A stretch of DNA of 64,000 bases from Castellaniella sp049671645 (GCF_049671645.1 NZ_JBATVG010000019.1:62001-126000), one strand, 5' to 3'. Counted from the first letter of the stretch, positions 8,387 to 17,379 are shown. Notes: generated by a model not told the origin, from the sequence alone. A program made the numbers and translations.

Positions 8387-9765
8387 TGGACCAACTCCGC
8401 CTGGCGCGCCACGACGAGCGCCTCATCGAGCCCATGCGCAATCCCGTCGAACAGTTCGTCGATCTGCTCCTTCGTGATGATCAGCGGCGGGCTGATCGCC
8501 ACCGCATTGCGGATGCCGCGCACCAGCACGCCGCGATCGGCAGCCTTGTTCTGAACCACCGCCGCGATATTGTTCTGGGCATCAAAGGGGGCTTTCGACG
8601 CCTTGTCCCGCGTGATCTCCAGGGCCCCGATCAGCCCGACGCCCCGCGCTTCGCCCACCAGCGGGTGATCCGCCAGGGACCTCAATCGATGCTGGAAATG
8701 AGGCGCCACCGCGCGGACATGGCCGACGATATCCCGCTCTTCATAGATCTTCAGGGTTTCCAGCGCAACGGCGGCGCACACCGGATGGCCCGAATAGGTC
8801 ACGCCATGCGCGAACACCCCCAGATCCCTGGTCCGCTCGACAACCTTGTCATAGACCTTCTGGCTGACAAGGGTGGCTGAAATCGGCAGATATGAAGCCG
8901 ACAGGGCCTTGGCGACCGTCATGATGTCGGGCTCGAGATCGAAGGTGTCGCTGCCGAACATGTTGCCCGTCCGGCCAAAGCCGCAGATGACCTCATCCAC
9001 GATGAAGAGAATGTCGTGCTTTTTCAGCAAGGCCTGCACCTGCTCGAAGTAACCCTGCGGCGGCACGATCACGCCGCCCGAGCCATTGACCGGCTCGGCG
9101 ATGAAGGCGGCGACCGTTTCCGGTCCCTCGCGCAGAATCAGGGCTTCCAGGTTGCCCACGATGCGCCGGGTAAACTGCGCCTCCGTCTCGCCCGGCCGCG
9201 CCTCGTGGTAGTAGCTGGGGCAATCCGTATGCAGGATCCGGTCGATCGGCAGGTCGAAATCCTGGTGATTCGCGGGCAGGCCGGTCAGGCTGGCCGCGGC
9301 GACCGTCACGCCGTGGTAGGCGCGCCAGCGGGAGATGATCTTCTTCTTTTCGGGCCGCCCCATGGCATTGTTGTAGAACCAGACGAGCTTCACGGCAGCG
9401 TCATTGGCCTCGGAGCCGGAGTTCGCGTACAGAACTTTCCCGAGCGACTTGGGCGCGATCGACAACAATTTCTCGGACAAATCGATGGCCGGTCCATGAG
9501 ATCGCGAATTGAACAACTGGTAATAAGGCAGCTTCGACAGCTGCCGCGTCGCCGCCTCCACCAGCCGCGGTTCCGAGAACCCCAGGGAAGCGCACCACAG
9601 GCCGGACATCCCTTCCAGGTAGCGGCGCCCCTGGTCGTCAAACACATAGACGCCTTCGCCGCGCTCCATGATCAAAGGCCCCTTGTGCAGGTGCGTATCC
9701 AGATTCGTATATGGATGAACCAGGCTCTCGATATCCTGGGACACTCTGCGTTGTTCACTGCTCAT
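8383..9765 (-). CDS. Class III pyridoxal-phosphate aminotransferase
   Basis: A 460-aa omega-aminotransferase-type enzyme. PLP-binding features are visible: NSGSEAND at 115-122, the Asp257 segment VDEVICGFGRTG and Lys286 in MTVAKALSASYLP for the Schiff base. The N-terminal HPYTNLDTHLHKGPLIMERGEG is typical of the omega-amino acid:pyruvate group. It is coupled by a 4-nt overlap to the aldehyde dehydrogenase. The 97-nt gap upstream (9766-9862) is the largest in the whole operon, so an internal promoter there is possible. AGGAGACAGGCA precedes the ATG. Confidence 0.9.
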   Translation of the reverse strand: MSSEQRRVSQDIESLVHPYTNLDTHLHKGPLIMERGEGVYVFDDQGRRYLEGMSGLWCASLGFSEPRLVEAATRQLSKLPYYQLFNSRSHGPAIDLSEKLLSIAPKSLGKVLYANSGSEANDAAVKLVWFYNNAMGRPEKKKIISRWRAYHGVTVAAASLTGLPANHQDFDLPIDRILHTDCPSYYHEARPGETEAQFTRRIVGNLEALILREGPETVAAFIAEPVNGSGGVIVPPQGYFEQVQALLKKHDILFIVDEVICGFGRTGNMFGSDTFDLEPDIMTVAKALSASYLPISATLVSQKVYDKVVERTRDLGVFAHGVTYSGHPVCAAVALETLKIYEERDIVGHVRAVAPHFQHRLRSLADHPLVGEARGVGLIGALEITRDKASKAPFDAQNNIAAVVQNKAADRGVLVRGIRNAVAISPPLIITKEQIDELFDGIAHGLDEALVVARQAELVQ

Positions 9766-9862
9766 TGCCTGTCTCCTTCCCTGACTGAATATTGCTTCCC
9801 GCCTGCCCCTTGGGCAGATCCATCAAAAGCGCCAACCGGCCGGGGCGCGCGCCATGCGGCGC

Positions 9863-10600
9863 TCACCGGCCCTTGAAATCGGGCGTCCGCTTCTCGCGAA
9901 AGGCGCTGCGCCCTTCCTCGATGTCCTGGCTCGCCTGCACCACGCCCAGTTGCGCGAGGGTGGCCGCCATCTGTTCGGAAGGCCCTTGCGGCAGGACGGA
10001 GCGCCGGACGAACCCCTTGATGGTGCGCAGCACCAGCGGCGCCATGGCGGCCAGCTCCCGGGCCATGTCGAGCGCGGCATCGACCTGCTGCCCGACCGGC
10101 ACGATCTCGTTCACCAACCCGACTTCATACGCCCGCTGCGCATTCATGGGCTTGCCGCGCAAAATGAGTTCCATGGCGATCTTGTGCGGGATGCGGGCCG
10201 CCAGCCCGGCGATCATGCCCCCGGTAAAGCCCATCTTTCCCTCCGGGTACGAGAAACGGGTGTTGTCCGCCGCCACCGCCAGATCGCACATCATGTGCAT
10301 CACCATGGCCCCGCCCACGACCCAGCCTGCCGTCGCGGCAATGACGGGCTTGTCCGTGACCACGCCCACCCCGGGGATGCAGCGCCAGAGTTCGGGCAGA
10401 TTATTGACGTCGGCGCCTGCGGAGAAGGCCTCGTTGCCCGCCCCGGTAATGACGACCACCCGTTGCTCGGAGGCATCGAACTCGGTCAGGGCCTGCTGCA
10501 ACGCCAACGCGGTATCCCTGCAGATGGCATTGCGTCTATCCGGCCGATTGATGGTCAACAAGGTGACCAGGCCATGCTGTTCCGTGATGACTACGCTCAT
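9863..10600 (-). CDS. Enoyl-CoA hydratase/isomerase family protein
   Basis: A 245-aa crotonase-fold enzyme. The CoA-binding and oxyanion-hole segments are present (AFSAGADVNNL at 58-68, AGWVVGGAMVM near 91-101). Both positions that carry the catalytic glutamates in classic enoyl-CoA hydratases are Glu here: Glu120 in SYPEGKMG and Glu144 in AMELILRG. It is therefore the catalytically conventional member of the two crotonase proteins in the operon. It begins 24 nt after the acyl-CoA synthetase stop. The likely role is hydration or isomerisation of an acyl-CoA made by the synthetase or CoA-transferase. Confidence 0.87.
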   Translation of the reverse strand: MSVVITEQHGLVTLLTINRPDRRNAICRDTALALQQALTEFDASEQRVVVITGAGNEAFSAGADVNNLPELWRCIPGVGVVTDKPVIAATAGWVVGGAMVMHMMCDLAVAADNTRFSYPEGKMGFTGGMIAGLAARIPHKIAMELILRGKPMNAQRAYEVGLVNEIVPVGQQVDAALDMARELAAMAPLVLRTIKGFVRRSVLPQGPSEQMAATLAQLGVVQASQDIEEGRSAFREKRTPDFKGR

Positions 10601-10624
10601 GAATTCGCCTCTTCCGTCCTATCG

Positions 10625-12733
10625 TCAAACAATCTGCGCGCGGGCATCCACCGCGACACACCCCTGCCCCGCCACGCGCACCTTGAGCGGATTGATCTCG
10701 ATCTCGAAATCCGCCTCGCGCCAATCATGGGCAAGCCAGCTCAGGCGCACCACCGCATCCACCACCGCATCGACATCCAGCGCCGCGCGCCCCCGGTAGG
10801 CCCCCAGCAGGGGCGCGACCTTCAAGGCCTGCAAGGCCCGCACGACGGCATCCGGCGCCGCCGGCGCGGGCAACACCACAAAATCCCGCAGCAATTCCAC
10901 CAGCACGCCGCCGCTGCCGATCACCACCTGCGCCCCGAACTGCGGATCCCGACGGGCGCCGAGAATCAGTTCGAGTTCGCCGCTTTCCATGGATTGCAGG
11001 GAGAACCCCTGTATTTCAGCCTGGGGCAAGGTCCGGGAAATGCGCTCGCGCATGGCCTGCAGGCCGGCCTCCAGCGCCCCGGCGTCCCGCACCCCCAGGA
11101 GCACGCCGCCCACATCGGATTTATGCACGATCGTGGGGGAAATCACCTTGGCCACCAGAGGAAAACCCACCTCGGACGCCCGGCGCACCGCCTCGCCGAT
11201 ATCGGCCGCGATCACCTCGTCATTGACTGGAATCCCCGCCGCCGCCAGCAGGCGCTTGCTTTCCGACTCGTTGCGGGCGCCCGGCTCCGCCTCCGCGGGC
11301 CGGCACCCCGCCGGCCGGACCGGCGCCGTCCACGGCTGGAACGCGGACCAGCGCCGCCATGCCGCCAGGGCATCCACCGCTTCCGACAGGGAATCGGCAT
11401 AGGGCACTCGCTTGCCGCGCAGGAAATCGCGCGAGGCCTGGGCCGCCCGCCCGGGATGGACCACGAACAGCAAGGGTTTCGGGCTCCCGTCACCGCCTCT
11501 GACCAGGGCTTCGGTCACATCATCGAGCATCGGCGCGGTGGTCAGGGCCACCAGCACCGCATCCACCCGCTCATCCGTGAGCGCGACCCGGACGGTGCGC
11601 TCCGCGACGTCGACGGAATTCTCGCCCGCCTCGTATTTGCGTCCCCCCATGTCGATGGGGTTCAGGGCCTGGCCGTCCGAATAGAACTCGTCGAAGGCCG
11701 CCCTGGTGCCAGCGGTGAACTCCGCAAGGGGAATACCCGACTCGCACAGCCGATCCGCCGCCAGAGCGCCGCCACCGCCGGAAGGGGTCACCACGGCCAC
11801 CTGCTCAACCGCGCGGCCCGGCTTGCTGGCCATCGCATGCGCCAGCAGCAGCATGGCGGCGGGGTCCTCCATCAACACGACGTTTTCCCGAGCGCACACC
11901 GCCTGGAGCGCTGCATAATCCCCCGCCATGCTGGCCGTATGGGAAAACGTCGCCTTGCCCCCGGCGGCCGTGCGGCCCGCCTTCACCGCAAGCCAGGGTT
12001 TCCCGGCCTCGCGGGCCTGGCGCGCCAGATCCACGAAGCGGTCCGGCGACTTGATCCCTTCGATGTAGGTGCAGATGACGCGCGTCCTGGCATCATGGAT
12101 CAGCATCTCGACGAAATCGCACAGTTCCAGATCGGCCTGGTTCCCCACGGAAATGCAATGGCTGAACCCCACGCCCTGGGCATGCATGCGGTCGAACAGC
12201 GTCGCCATCAGGGCGCCGCTCTGGCTGATGAACCCGATCGGGCTTTCGATGAGCTGGTCCACGTTCATGGCGGGCGAGGAACACATCACCAACTGATTCG
12301 CGGGGCTGACCAGGCCCAGGCAGTTCGGACCGATCAGGCGCATGCCGCCCGCCCGGGCGATTTCGACGATCTCGCGCTCGAGGGCCGCGCCCTGCGGGCC
12401 ATCATCGGAGAACTTCGAGGTGATGACGATCCCGCATCTCACCCCCCGCTCGGCGCAGGCAGCCACCTGCTCCTTGACCTTCGCCTGCGCGACGGCCAGC
12501 ACCACCATGTCCGGCGTCTGCGGCAGAGCCTTGACGGAAGGAAAGGCGGGGATCCCGAACAGGCTTTCCCTGAAAGGGTTGATGGGATAGATCCTGCCCC
12601 CATATCCATGCTTGAGCAGCATGCGGTACAAACGCCCGCCGAACTTGGTCTGATCCTCCGACGCGCCAATCACCGCCACCGACCCCGGATTGATCAGTTC
12701 AGCCAGGATTCCCGCAGATACCGTGCCGCTCAT
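10625..12733 (-). CDS. NDP-forming acyl-CoA synthetase (CoA-binding, succinyl-CoA-ligase-like and ATP-grasp domains)
   Basis: A 702-aa single-chain acyl-CoA synthetase of the acetate-CoA ligase (ADP-forming) superfamily. Order of domains: CoA-binding Rossmann domain at about 10-135 (PGSVAVIGASEDQTKFGG), ligase-CoA domains at about 150-460 with the phospho-histidine segment TFSHTASMAGDYAA, and a C-terminal ATP-grasp domain from about 480 (VAKVISPTIVHKSDVGGV). The family makes acyl-CoA from acid, CoA and ATP through a phosphohistidine. Its start overlaps the upstream crotonase stop as ATGA. Together with the CaiB-type transferase it gives the operon two ways of activating an acid. Confidence 0.88.
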   Translation of the reverse strand: MSGTVSAGILAELINPGSVAVIGASEDQTKFGGRLYRMLLKHGYGGRIYPINPFRESLFGIPAFPSVKALPQTPDMVVLAVAQAKVKEQVAACAERGVRCGIVITSKFSDDGPQGAALEREIVEIARAGGMRLIGPNCLGLVSPANQLVMCSSPAMNVDQLIESPIGFISQSGALMATLFDRMHAQGVGFSHCISVGNQADLELCDFVEMLIHDARTRVICTYIEGIKSPDRFVDLARQAREAGKPWLAVKAGRTAAGGKATFSHTASMAGDYAALQAVCARENVVLMEDPAAMLLLAHAMASKPGRAVEQVAVVTPSGGGGALAADRLCESGIPLAEFTAGTRAAFDEFYSDGQALNPIDMGGRKYEAGENSVDVAERTVRVALTDERVDAVLVALTTAPMLDDVTEALVRGGDGSPKPLLFVVHPGRAAQASRDFLRGKRVPYADSLSEAVDALAAWRRWSAFQPWTAPVRPAGCRPAEAEPGARNESESKRLLAAAGIPVNDEVIAADIGEAVRRASEVGFPLVAKVISPTIVHKSDVGGVLLGVRDAGALEAGLQAMRERISRTLPQAEIQGFSLQSMESGELELILGARRDPQFGAQVVIGSGGVLVELLRDFVVLPAPAAPDAVVRALQALKVAPLLGAYRGRAALDVDAVVDAVVRLSWLAHDWREADFEIEINPLKVRVAGQGCVAVDARAQIV

Positions 12734-13485
12734 GCTTTCACACTCCTGTCATTCAATTCTTGGGCGGCAGCCCGGAAGGCCCGGATCCGCTCACACAAAC
12801 CCGGACGCGAAGCCGACAGCACCAGGGCGTTCAAATCCCGATCCCGATGCAGGCTCTGTCCGGCGGCGGCGTACACCGCGCCCCGCGTCTCGACGTCCAG
12901 GCGCAGACTCTCCGCATGCAGGCGCTCGATCAACGCCTGGGCGCCTGCCTCATCCACGCAGGTATGCGCCAGCCCGCGCTCCAGGGCTTCGGCCTGAGAA
13001 ACCCAGCGGCCGCTTCCCACCCAGTCACAGGCAGCGGCGGCGCCCACGCTGCGCGCCAGGCGGCCGGTCCCCAGGACCAGGCCGAACGCCGCCCCGGGAA
13101 ACCTGAAACTGGACTCGGCCACCAGAATCCTGCGCTGGCAGGCCACAAAGAGGTCCGCGCCCGCGCCCACCATGCGGCCATGGCCCAGGGCGACTGTGAT
13201 GAACGGAGCGCTCTGGAGCTTCTGCAGCATCAGCTCGATCCGGACGAACCGGGCCATCAGCGCGTCATCCGTCGCCTCATCCAGGTTGCCCAGATCGAAG
13301 CCCGTGCAAAAATGGGGGCCCTGCGCATCCAGGACGAGCAGCGTGGTGCCATCTTCATGGCAGCGGCTGATGACGGCCTCCAAGGCGTGCACCATCTCGG
13401 CCGAAAGGCTGTTGCCTTTGTGCGGACGGTCCAGCGTCACGCACGTCCTGGTGCCCTGAACACGAATGCGGACAAGTTCCGTCAT
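12730..13485 (-). CDS. Enoyl-CoA hydratase/isomerase family protein with altered catalytic residues
   Basis: A 251-aa crotonase-fold protein with the CoA-binding segment FCTGFDLGNL at 59-68 and the oxyanion-hole region GHGRMVGAGADLFVAC near 101-116. Where the first catalytic Glu normally sits the sequence reads FPGAAFG (Gly131), and the second position is Asp154 (CDWVGSGR). It therefore probably does not do standard hydration; crotonase relatives without these Glu residues act as isomerases, hydrolases, decarboxylases or C-C/C-S lyases. It starts six bases after the thiol dioxygenase stop and overlaps the synthetase start by 4 nt. Confidence 0.82.
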   Translation of the reverse strand: MTELVRIRVQGTRTCVTLDRPHKGNSLSAEMVHALEAVISRCHEDGTTLLVLDAQGPHFCTGFDLGNLDEATDDALMARFVRIELMLQKLQSAPFITVALGHGRMVGAGADLFVACQRRILVAESSFRFPGAAFGLVLGTGRLARSVGAAAACDWVGSGRWVSQAEALERGLAHTCVDEAGAQALIERLHAESLRLDVETRGAVYAAAGQSLHRDRDLNALVLSASRPGLCERIRAFRAAAQELNDRSVKA

Positions 13486-13491
13486 GACGCC

Positions 13492-14076
13492 CTACGCCTC
13501 TCTCGCCCAGAGGTTGGGACACAAGGCATTCGAATACCCCGAAATGAACGGCTTGACTTCATTCGCCTTCAGATCGTAGACACTGCGCCGGATTTTGCCG
13601 ATATTGCCGCCATACAAGTGGATGCTGATGGAGACCTGACCGTCGACCGCGTTGCTGACGGCGTGGATATCCCCGTTGCCCGGCGTGACGCAGGCGACAT
13701 CTCCCGGCATCAGGGTCTGCGACGGACCGCTCTGGCGCACACGTCCATCCGCCCCCTTTTCATATGGCACTTCCTGCTCGGCCCCGCGCAACATGCCGAT
13801 GACGCCCCACACGGTATGGTCGTGCACCGGCGTGGCCTGCCCCGGCCCCCAGACGAAACTGACCAGAGAAAACCGGTCCAGCGGATCGCCATACAGCAAA
13901 TGCTGCTGGTAGAACTGAGGATGCGGCTGGGCCATCGCCTCCGGCAGCCAATCATCCACCGCCACCAGGCCCCTCATCCAGCTGCTTGCCTCTGCCAGGA
14001 CTGCCGTCTGCGACAGATCCGGGCGGCCGACCAATCGGCTGATGGCCTCGACAAACTCCAGCAACTTCTGACTCAT
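13492..14076 (-). CDS. Thiol dioxygenase, cysteine dioxygenase/3-mercaptopropionate dioxygenase family
   Basis: A 194-aa cupin, the usual length for bacterial thiol dioxygenases, which oxidise a thiol to a sulfinate with O2 and mononuclear Fe(II). The iron ligands are readable as His85 and His87 (VHDHTVWG) and His138 (GDIHAV). The Ser-His-Tyr triad of the family is Ser151-His153-Tyr155 (SIHLY). The position of the mammalian Cys-Tyr cross-link carries Gly (G91), as in bacterial forms that prefer 3-mercaptopropionate; the FYQQHLLY segment near 55-62 offers Gln rather than the Arg used by cysteine dioxygenase. It overlaps the CoA-transferase gene by 4 nt. A thiol-to-sulfinate step followed by CoA activation is the simplest reading; cysteine remains possible as substrate. 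Confidence 0.85.
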   Translation of the reverse strand: MSQKLLEFVEAISRLVGRPDLSQTAVLAEASSWMRGLVAVDDWLPEAMAQPHPQFYQQHLLYGDPLDRFSLVSFVWGPGQATPVHDHTVWGVIGMLRGAEQEVPYEKGADGRVRQSGPSQTLMPGDVACVTPGNGDIHAVSNAVDGQVSISIHLYGGNIGKIRRSVYDLKANEVKPFISGYSNALCPNLWAREA

Positions 14077-15251
14077 GATCTTGCTTCCTTCAGATTTTCG
14101 GAAAGCGCCGCGCGGATGCTATCCGTATGCTCTCCCAGCCCGGGAGGATGCCGACGAATCGGCAAGCCGCGGCCGTCCAGCCTCAAAGGCGAGGCAAAAG
14201 TCTTCGTCCGGGCGCCGCCCGGCAGATCAAGCGCCTGCACCCACTGCATATGCACAACCTGGGGATCCGCGAGCGCCGCGGAATAGGTATTGATCCGCGC
14301 ATGCGGCACACCCGCCCGATCGAACACCTCGATCCAGTACGCCACCGACTGACCCAGAAAGCGGGATTCCAGAATCTCTTTGAGCGCGGCCTGATGGCGG
14401 GCGCGATCCGTCGTCGTCAGAAAACGGGGATCCTCCGGCAGATGGGGCAGCCCGACGGCCTCGCACACGGCCACCCAGAGTTTGTGATTCCCCGCCGCGA
14501 TGGCGAAATACCCATCGCCAGCCTGGTAGGCCTGATACGGCGCATTGCGTGGATGCGCGGACCCCAGCCGCACCGGATCCCGGCCGGCGCCGAAATATTC
14601 GCTGGTCTGCAGCGCGGCGATCCCCAACGTGCAGCCGAACATCGGCACATCGATGTGCGCCCCCTCGCCCCCCGCGCGGACATGGGCGAGTTTGGCCGCA
14701 ATCGCAAATGCGGCATACAGGCCCGAGGCGAAGTCCGACACCGGCACGCCGCATTTCGCCGGCAGCCCCTGCGGGTCCCCCGTCACGCTCATGACACCCG
14801 CCGCCGCCTGGATCGTCAGATCGAAGCCGCCCTCGCCCGCCCTGGGTCCGGTCTGCCCATAAGCGGAAATCGAGCAATAGACGAGATCGGGCCGCTTTTG
14901 CTTGAAATTGGAGAAATCCAGGCCGAGGCGCTTCATCACGCCGGGCCGATTGTTCTCGATCACCACGTCCGCATCCAGGACCAGTTTCGTGGCCAGGCGC
15001 AGGTCATCGGCGTCCTTCAGATTCAGGACCGCCGAGCGCTTGTTCCGGTTCAAGGAGGCGAAGTTCTCGCTATAACCCTCATTCAGAGGTGGCCAGGTCC
15101 TCAGGGCATCCCCGTCCGGCGCCTCGACCTTGACGACATCCGCGCCCATGTCGGCCAGCAGCATCCCGCAAAACGGCCCGGCCGCGACAGAACAGAACTC
15201 GACGACCTTGATATCAGCCAGGGGCAGACCCTGTGCACTCAACTCATCCAT
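14073..15251 (-). CDS. CaiB/BaiF family (family III) CoA-transferase
   Basis: A 392-aa family III CoA-transferase. The N-terminal Rossmann segment VVEFCSVAAGPFCGMLLADMGADVVKVE (about 16-43), the SLNRNKRS motif and the catalytic Asp in GEGGFDLTIQA (near residue 143) are intact, and the small domain follows with DGYFAIAAGNHKLW. It moves CoA between carboxylates. As the first gene of the minus-strand operon it faces the IclR gene across an 88-nt gap, where the promoter must lie. In 3-mercaptopropionate and dithiodipropionate catabolism of related bacteria a transferase of this family activates 3-sulfinopropionate, which fits its coupling to the thiol dioxygenase (established for those pathways, inferred here). 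Confidence 0.9.
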   Translation of the reverse strand: MDELSAQGLPLADIKVVEFCSVAAGPFCGMLLADMGADVVKVEAPDGDALRTWPPLNEGYSENFASLNRNKRSAVLNLKDADDLRLATKLVLDADVVIENNRPGVMKRLGLDFSNFKQKRPDLVYCSISAYGQTGPRAGEGGFDLTIQAAAGVMSVTGDPQGLPAKCGVPVSDFASGLYAAFAIAAKLAHVRAGGEGAHIDVPMFGCTLGIAALQTSEYFGAGRDPVRLGSAHPRNAPYQAYQAGDGYFAIAAGNHKLWVAVCEAVGLPHLPEDPRFLTTTDRARHQAALKEILESRFLGQSVAYWIEVFDRAGVPHARINTYSAALADPQVVHMQWVQALDLPGGARTKTFASPLRLDGRGLPIRRHPPGLGEHTDSIRAALSENLKEARS

Positions 15252-15300
15252 CAGACGCCCTTGATCAGTAAGAAAGCATGTGCACAGCTTAAAATCGTTC

Positions 15301-15328
15301 TAAAATAGCATACAACTGTTCTATTTTA
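15301..15328. promoter_or_regulatory. Inverted repeat in the IclR/catabolic operon divergent region, candidate operator
   Basis: TAAAATAG at 15301-15308 is mirrored by CTATTTTA at 15321-15328 with 12 nt between. The hexamer GTTCTA also occurs twice in direct orientation (15297-15302 and 15318-15323). The site lies between the divergent starts of the CoA-transferase (15251) and the IclR protein, where an IclR regulator normally binds. The operator role is inferred. Confidence 0.45.
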
Positions 15329-15339
15329 TGGAACTCACC

Positions 15340-16116
15340 ATGAACAACACCCTGATCAAGGGGCTGCAAATCATCGAGCTTCTCGCAGACAGCACCACCC
15401 CGCTGTCGCTGACGGAGATCGCCCGCGCACTCGGTCTGACCAAAAGCAACATCCACCGGCTGCTGGGCGCCCTGAGCGAGAGCAACTACGTGATCCGGGA
15501 TCCGGACAGCGGCACTTACACCGCATCCATCCGGCTCTGGGAGCTGGGCTCCGCCGTCCTGGCAAAACTCGATCTACGGCTGCATGCCGCCCACCTGATG
15601 GAATCCCTGGCGGAACAGACAGGCGAGAGCGTGCACCTGTCCATCCAGGACCGGGACGAAGTCGTCTATGTGCACAAGGTCGACAGTCCCAACCCGATCC
15701 GGGCCTATTCCCAGATCGGAGGACGCGCGCCCATCCATTGCGTCGCAACGGGCAAGGCCATGCTGGCCTTCAAAAACCGCGAATCGCTCCTGTGGAGCAC
15801 CCGGCATCTGCAGGCGCACACGGAGCACACCATCACAAGCCCCGAGGCCATGCTGGTCGAAACGGAACGGATACGCCGCCAGGGCTATGCCTTGAACGCC
15901 GGCGAATGGCGCGAAGGCGTCCACGGCGTGGGCGTGCCGATCTTCGACGGCACAGGACAGGTGATCGCCGCCATCGGGCTCTCCGGGCCCAAGGACCGCT
16001 TCACGCCGGAACACATCGAGGCATGCGTCGACCTGCTGAAACAGGCCGCCCAGGACATCATGACGAACCTGGGCAGCAGCCCGTCCCAGCACGCCCTGAC
16101 GCATCTGTACCGCTGA
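15340..16116 (+). CDS. IclR family transcriptional regulator
   Basis: A 258-aa regulator with the IclR layout: an N-terminal winged helix (LSLTEIARALGLTKSNIHRLLGAL, about residues 23-46) and a C-terminal effector domain with GESVHLS, YVHKVDSP, IGGRAPIHCVATGKAML and GVHGVGVPIFD. IclR proteins control adjacent catabolic operons in response to a pathway metabolite. ATG 15340 is favoured because GGA lies six bases upstream; ATG 15328 has no ribosome site and overlaps the inverted repeat. It is transcribed away from the CoA-transferase operon and is its most likely regulator. Confidence 0.9.
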   Translation: MNNTLIKGLQIIELLADSTTPLSLTEIARALGLTKSNIHRLLGALSESNYVIRDPDSGTYTASIRLWELGSAVLAKLDLRLHAAHLMESLAEQTGESVHLSIQDRDEVVYVHKVDSPNPIRAYSQIGGRAPIHCVATGKAMLAFKNRESLLWSTRHLQAHTEHTITSPEAMLVETERIRRQGYALNAGEWREGVHGVGVPIFDGTGQVIAAIGLSGPKDRFTPEHIEACVDLLKQAAQDIMTNLGSSPSQHALTHLYR

Positions 16117-16179
16117 CGCATCGCGCCCGCGGACAACACGATCAGGATGCCGGCGCGGCCTCGGCTTCCAGGCGGCCGG

Positions 16180-17379
16180 CTAGCGCCCCGACCGGATTTC
16201 CTTGAACCCACGCGCCGTATACAGCCAGACCACGGCCATCATGGCGCACACCCAGAACACCCTGGACGGCCCGCTGCCGCGCACCAGGATGCCGCCCAGC
16301 ACGCCGCCGGCGAACACGCCCAGGGACTGCGCGGTGTTGTAGAAGCCCAGCGCCAGGCCCTTGTAAGAGGGCGGCGCCACCCGCGACACCAGGGACGGCT
16401 GCAAGGCTTCCAGGATGTTGAAACACACGAAGAACCCGATCAGGGCCGCCACCACCAGTGCGAAGGAATCCATCAGCCAGGGCAGCGCCCCCAGCACGAT
16501 GGCCAGCCCCAGCACGGCCCATTCCAGGGCAGGCTTATGGGCCTTGCGGGTTTCGGTGTAGAACACCGCCGGCACCATCAGCACGAAAGACGCCAGGATC
16601 ACCGGCAGATACACCTGCCACAGGCTGGCGGAATCAAAACCGCCCAGGCGGCCCAGCAGGCCGGGCGCCACCATGAACAGCGCCATCAGGATGAAATGCA
16701 GGCAGAACACGCCGAAATTCAGGCGTAGCAGGTCGCGATGAGCCAGCACGTCGCGCGGGGTGGCCTGGATGATGTCGGCCTCGGACTTGGGCACATCGGG
16801 CACGAAGAACATCGCGATCAGCAGGCAGACGAAGCCCAGCAGGCTGATGGCCCAGAACAGGCCCGACAGGCCGAACTCGCCCACCAGCACGGGGGACAGC
16901 ACCAGCGACAGGGCGAAGGAAATGCCGATGGACCCGCCCACCATCGCCATGGCGCGGGTGCGGACTTCCGGCCGGGTGGCATCGGCGATCCAGGCCGTGA
17001 TGGCGGCCGACACGGCCCCCAGGCCCTGCACCACGCGCCCGATGGTGACCCAGTCCACGTCATTGGTCAGGGCGCAGATCACGCCGCCCGCGACGAACAG
17101 CAGCATGCCGAACACGATGATGGGGCGCCGGCCATAGCGGTCGGACGCCATGCCCAGCGGGATCTGCATCACGGCCTGCGTCAGACCATAGGCCCCCAGC
17201 GCCAAGCCCACGCGGGCCGGATCGTCGCCGCCCACCAGGGTGCGGGCCGCCACGGCGAAAATCGGGGTCAGCAGGAACAGGCCCAGCATGCGAGCGGCGA
17301 ACAACATGGACAGCGCCACGCTGCTGCGCCGTTCGAGGGCGGTCAGTTTCAAGCCCGGGGAAGAGGAACGAGGCGACAT
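16180..17379 (-). CDS. MFS transporter, about 12 membrane helices
   Basis: A 399-aa major facilitator protein. The motif between helices 2 and 3 is GMASDRYGRRPII, and GRVVQGLGAVSAAITAW matches helix 4-5. Hydrophobic segments fill the sequence in two halves with a charged central loop (VPDVPKSEADIIQATPRDVLAHRD), as in YajR/Bcr-type exporters. The frame is open to 17598, but that would run into uvrA; ATG 17379 gives the normal MFS length and leaves an 88-nt divergent promoter region. The substrate cannot be told. Confidence 0.87.
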   Translation of the reverse strand: MSPRSSSPGLKLTALERRSSVALSMLFAARMLGLFLLTPIFAVAARTLVGGDDPARVGLALGAYGLTQAVMQIPLGMASDRYGRRPIIVFGMLLFVAGGVICALTNDVDWVTIGRVVQGLGAVSAAITAWIADATRPEVRTRAMAMVGGSIGISFALSLVLSPVLVGEFGLSGLFWAISLLGFVCLLIAMFFVPDVPKSEADIIQATPRDVLAHRDLLRLNFGVFCLHFILMALFMVAPGLLGRLGGFDSASLWQVYLPVILASFVLMVPAVFYTETRKAHKPALEWAVLGLAIVLGALPWLMDSFALVVAALIGFFVCFNILEALQPSLVSRVAPPSYKGLALGFYNTAQSLGVFAGGVLGGILVRGSGPSRVFWVCAMMAVVWLYTARGFKEIRSGR

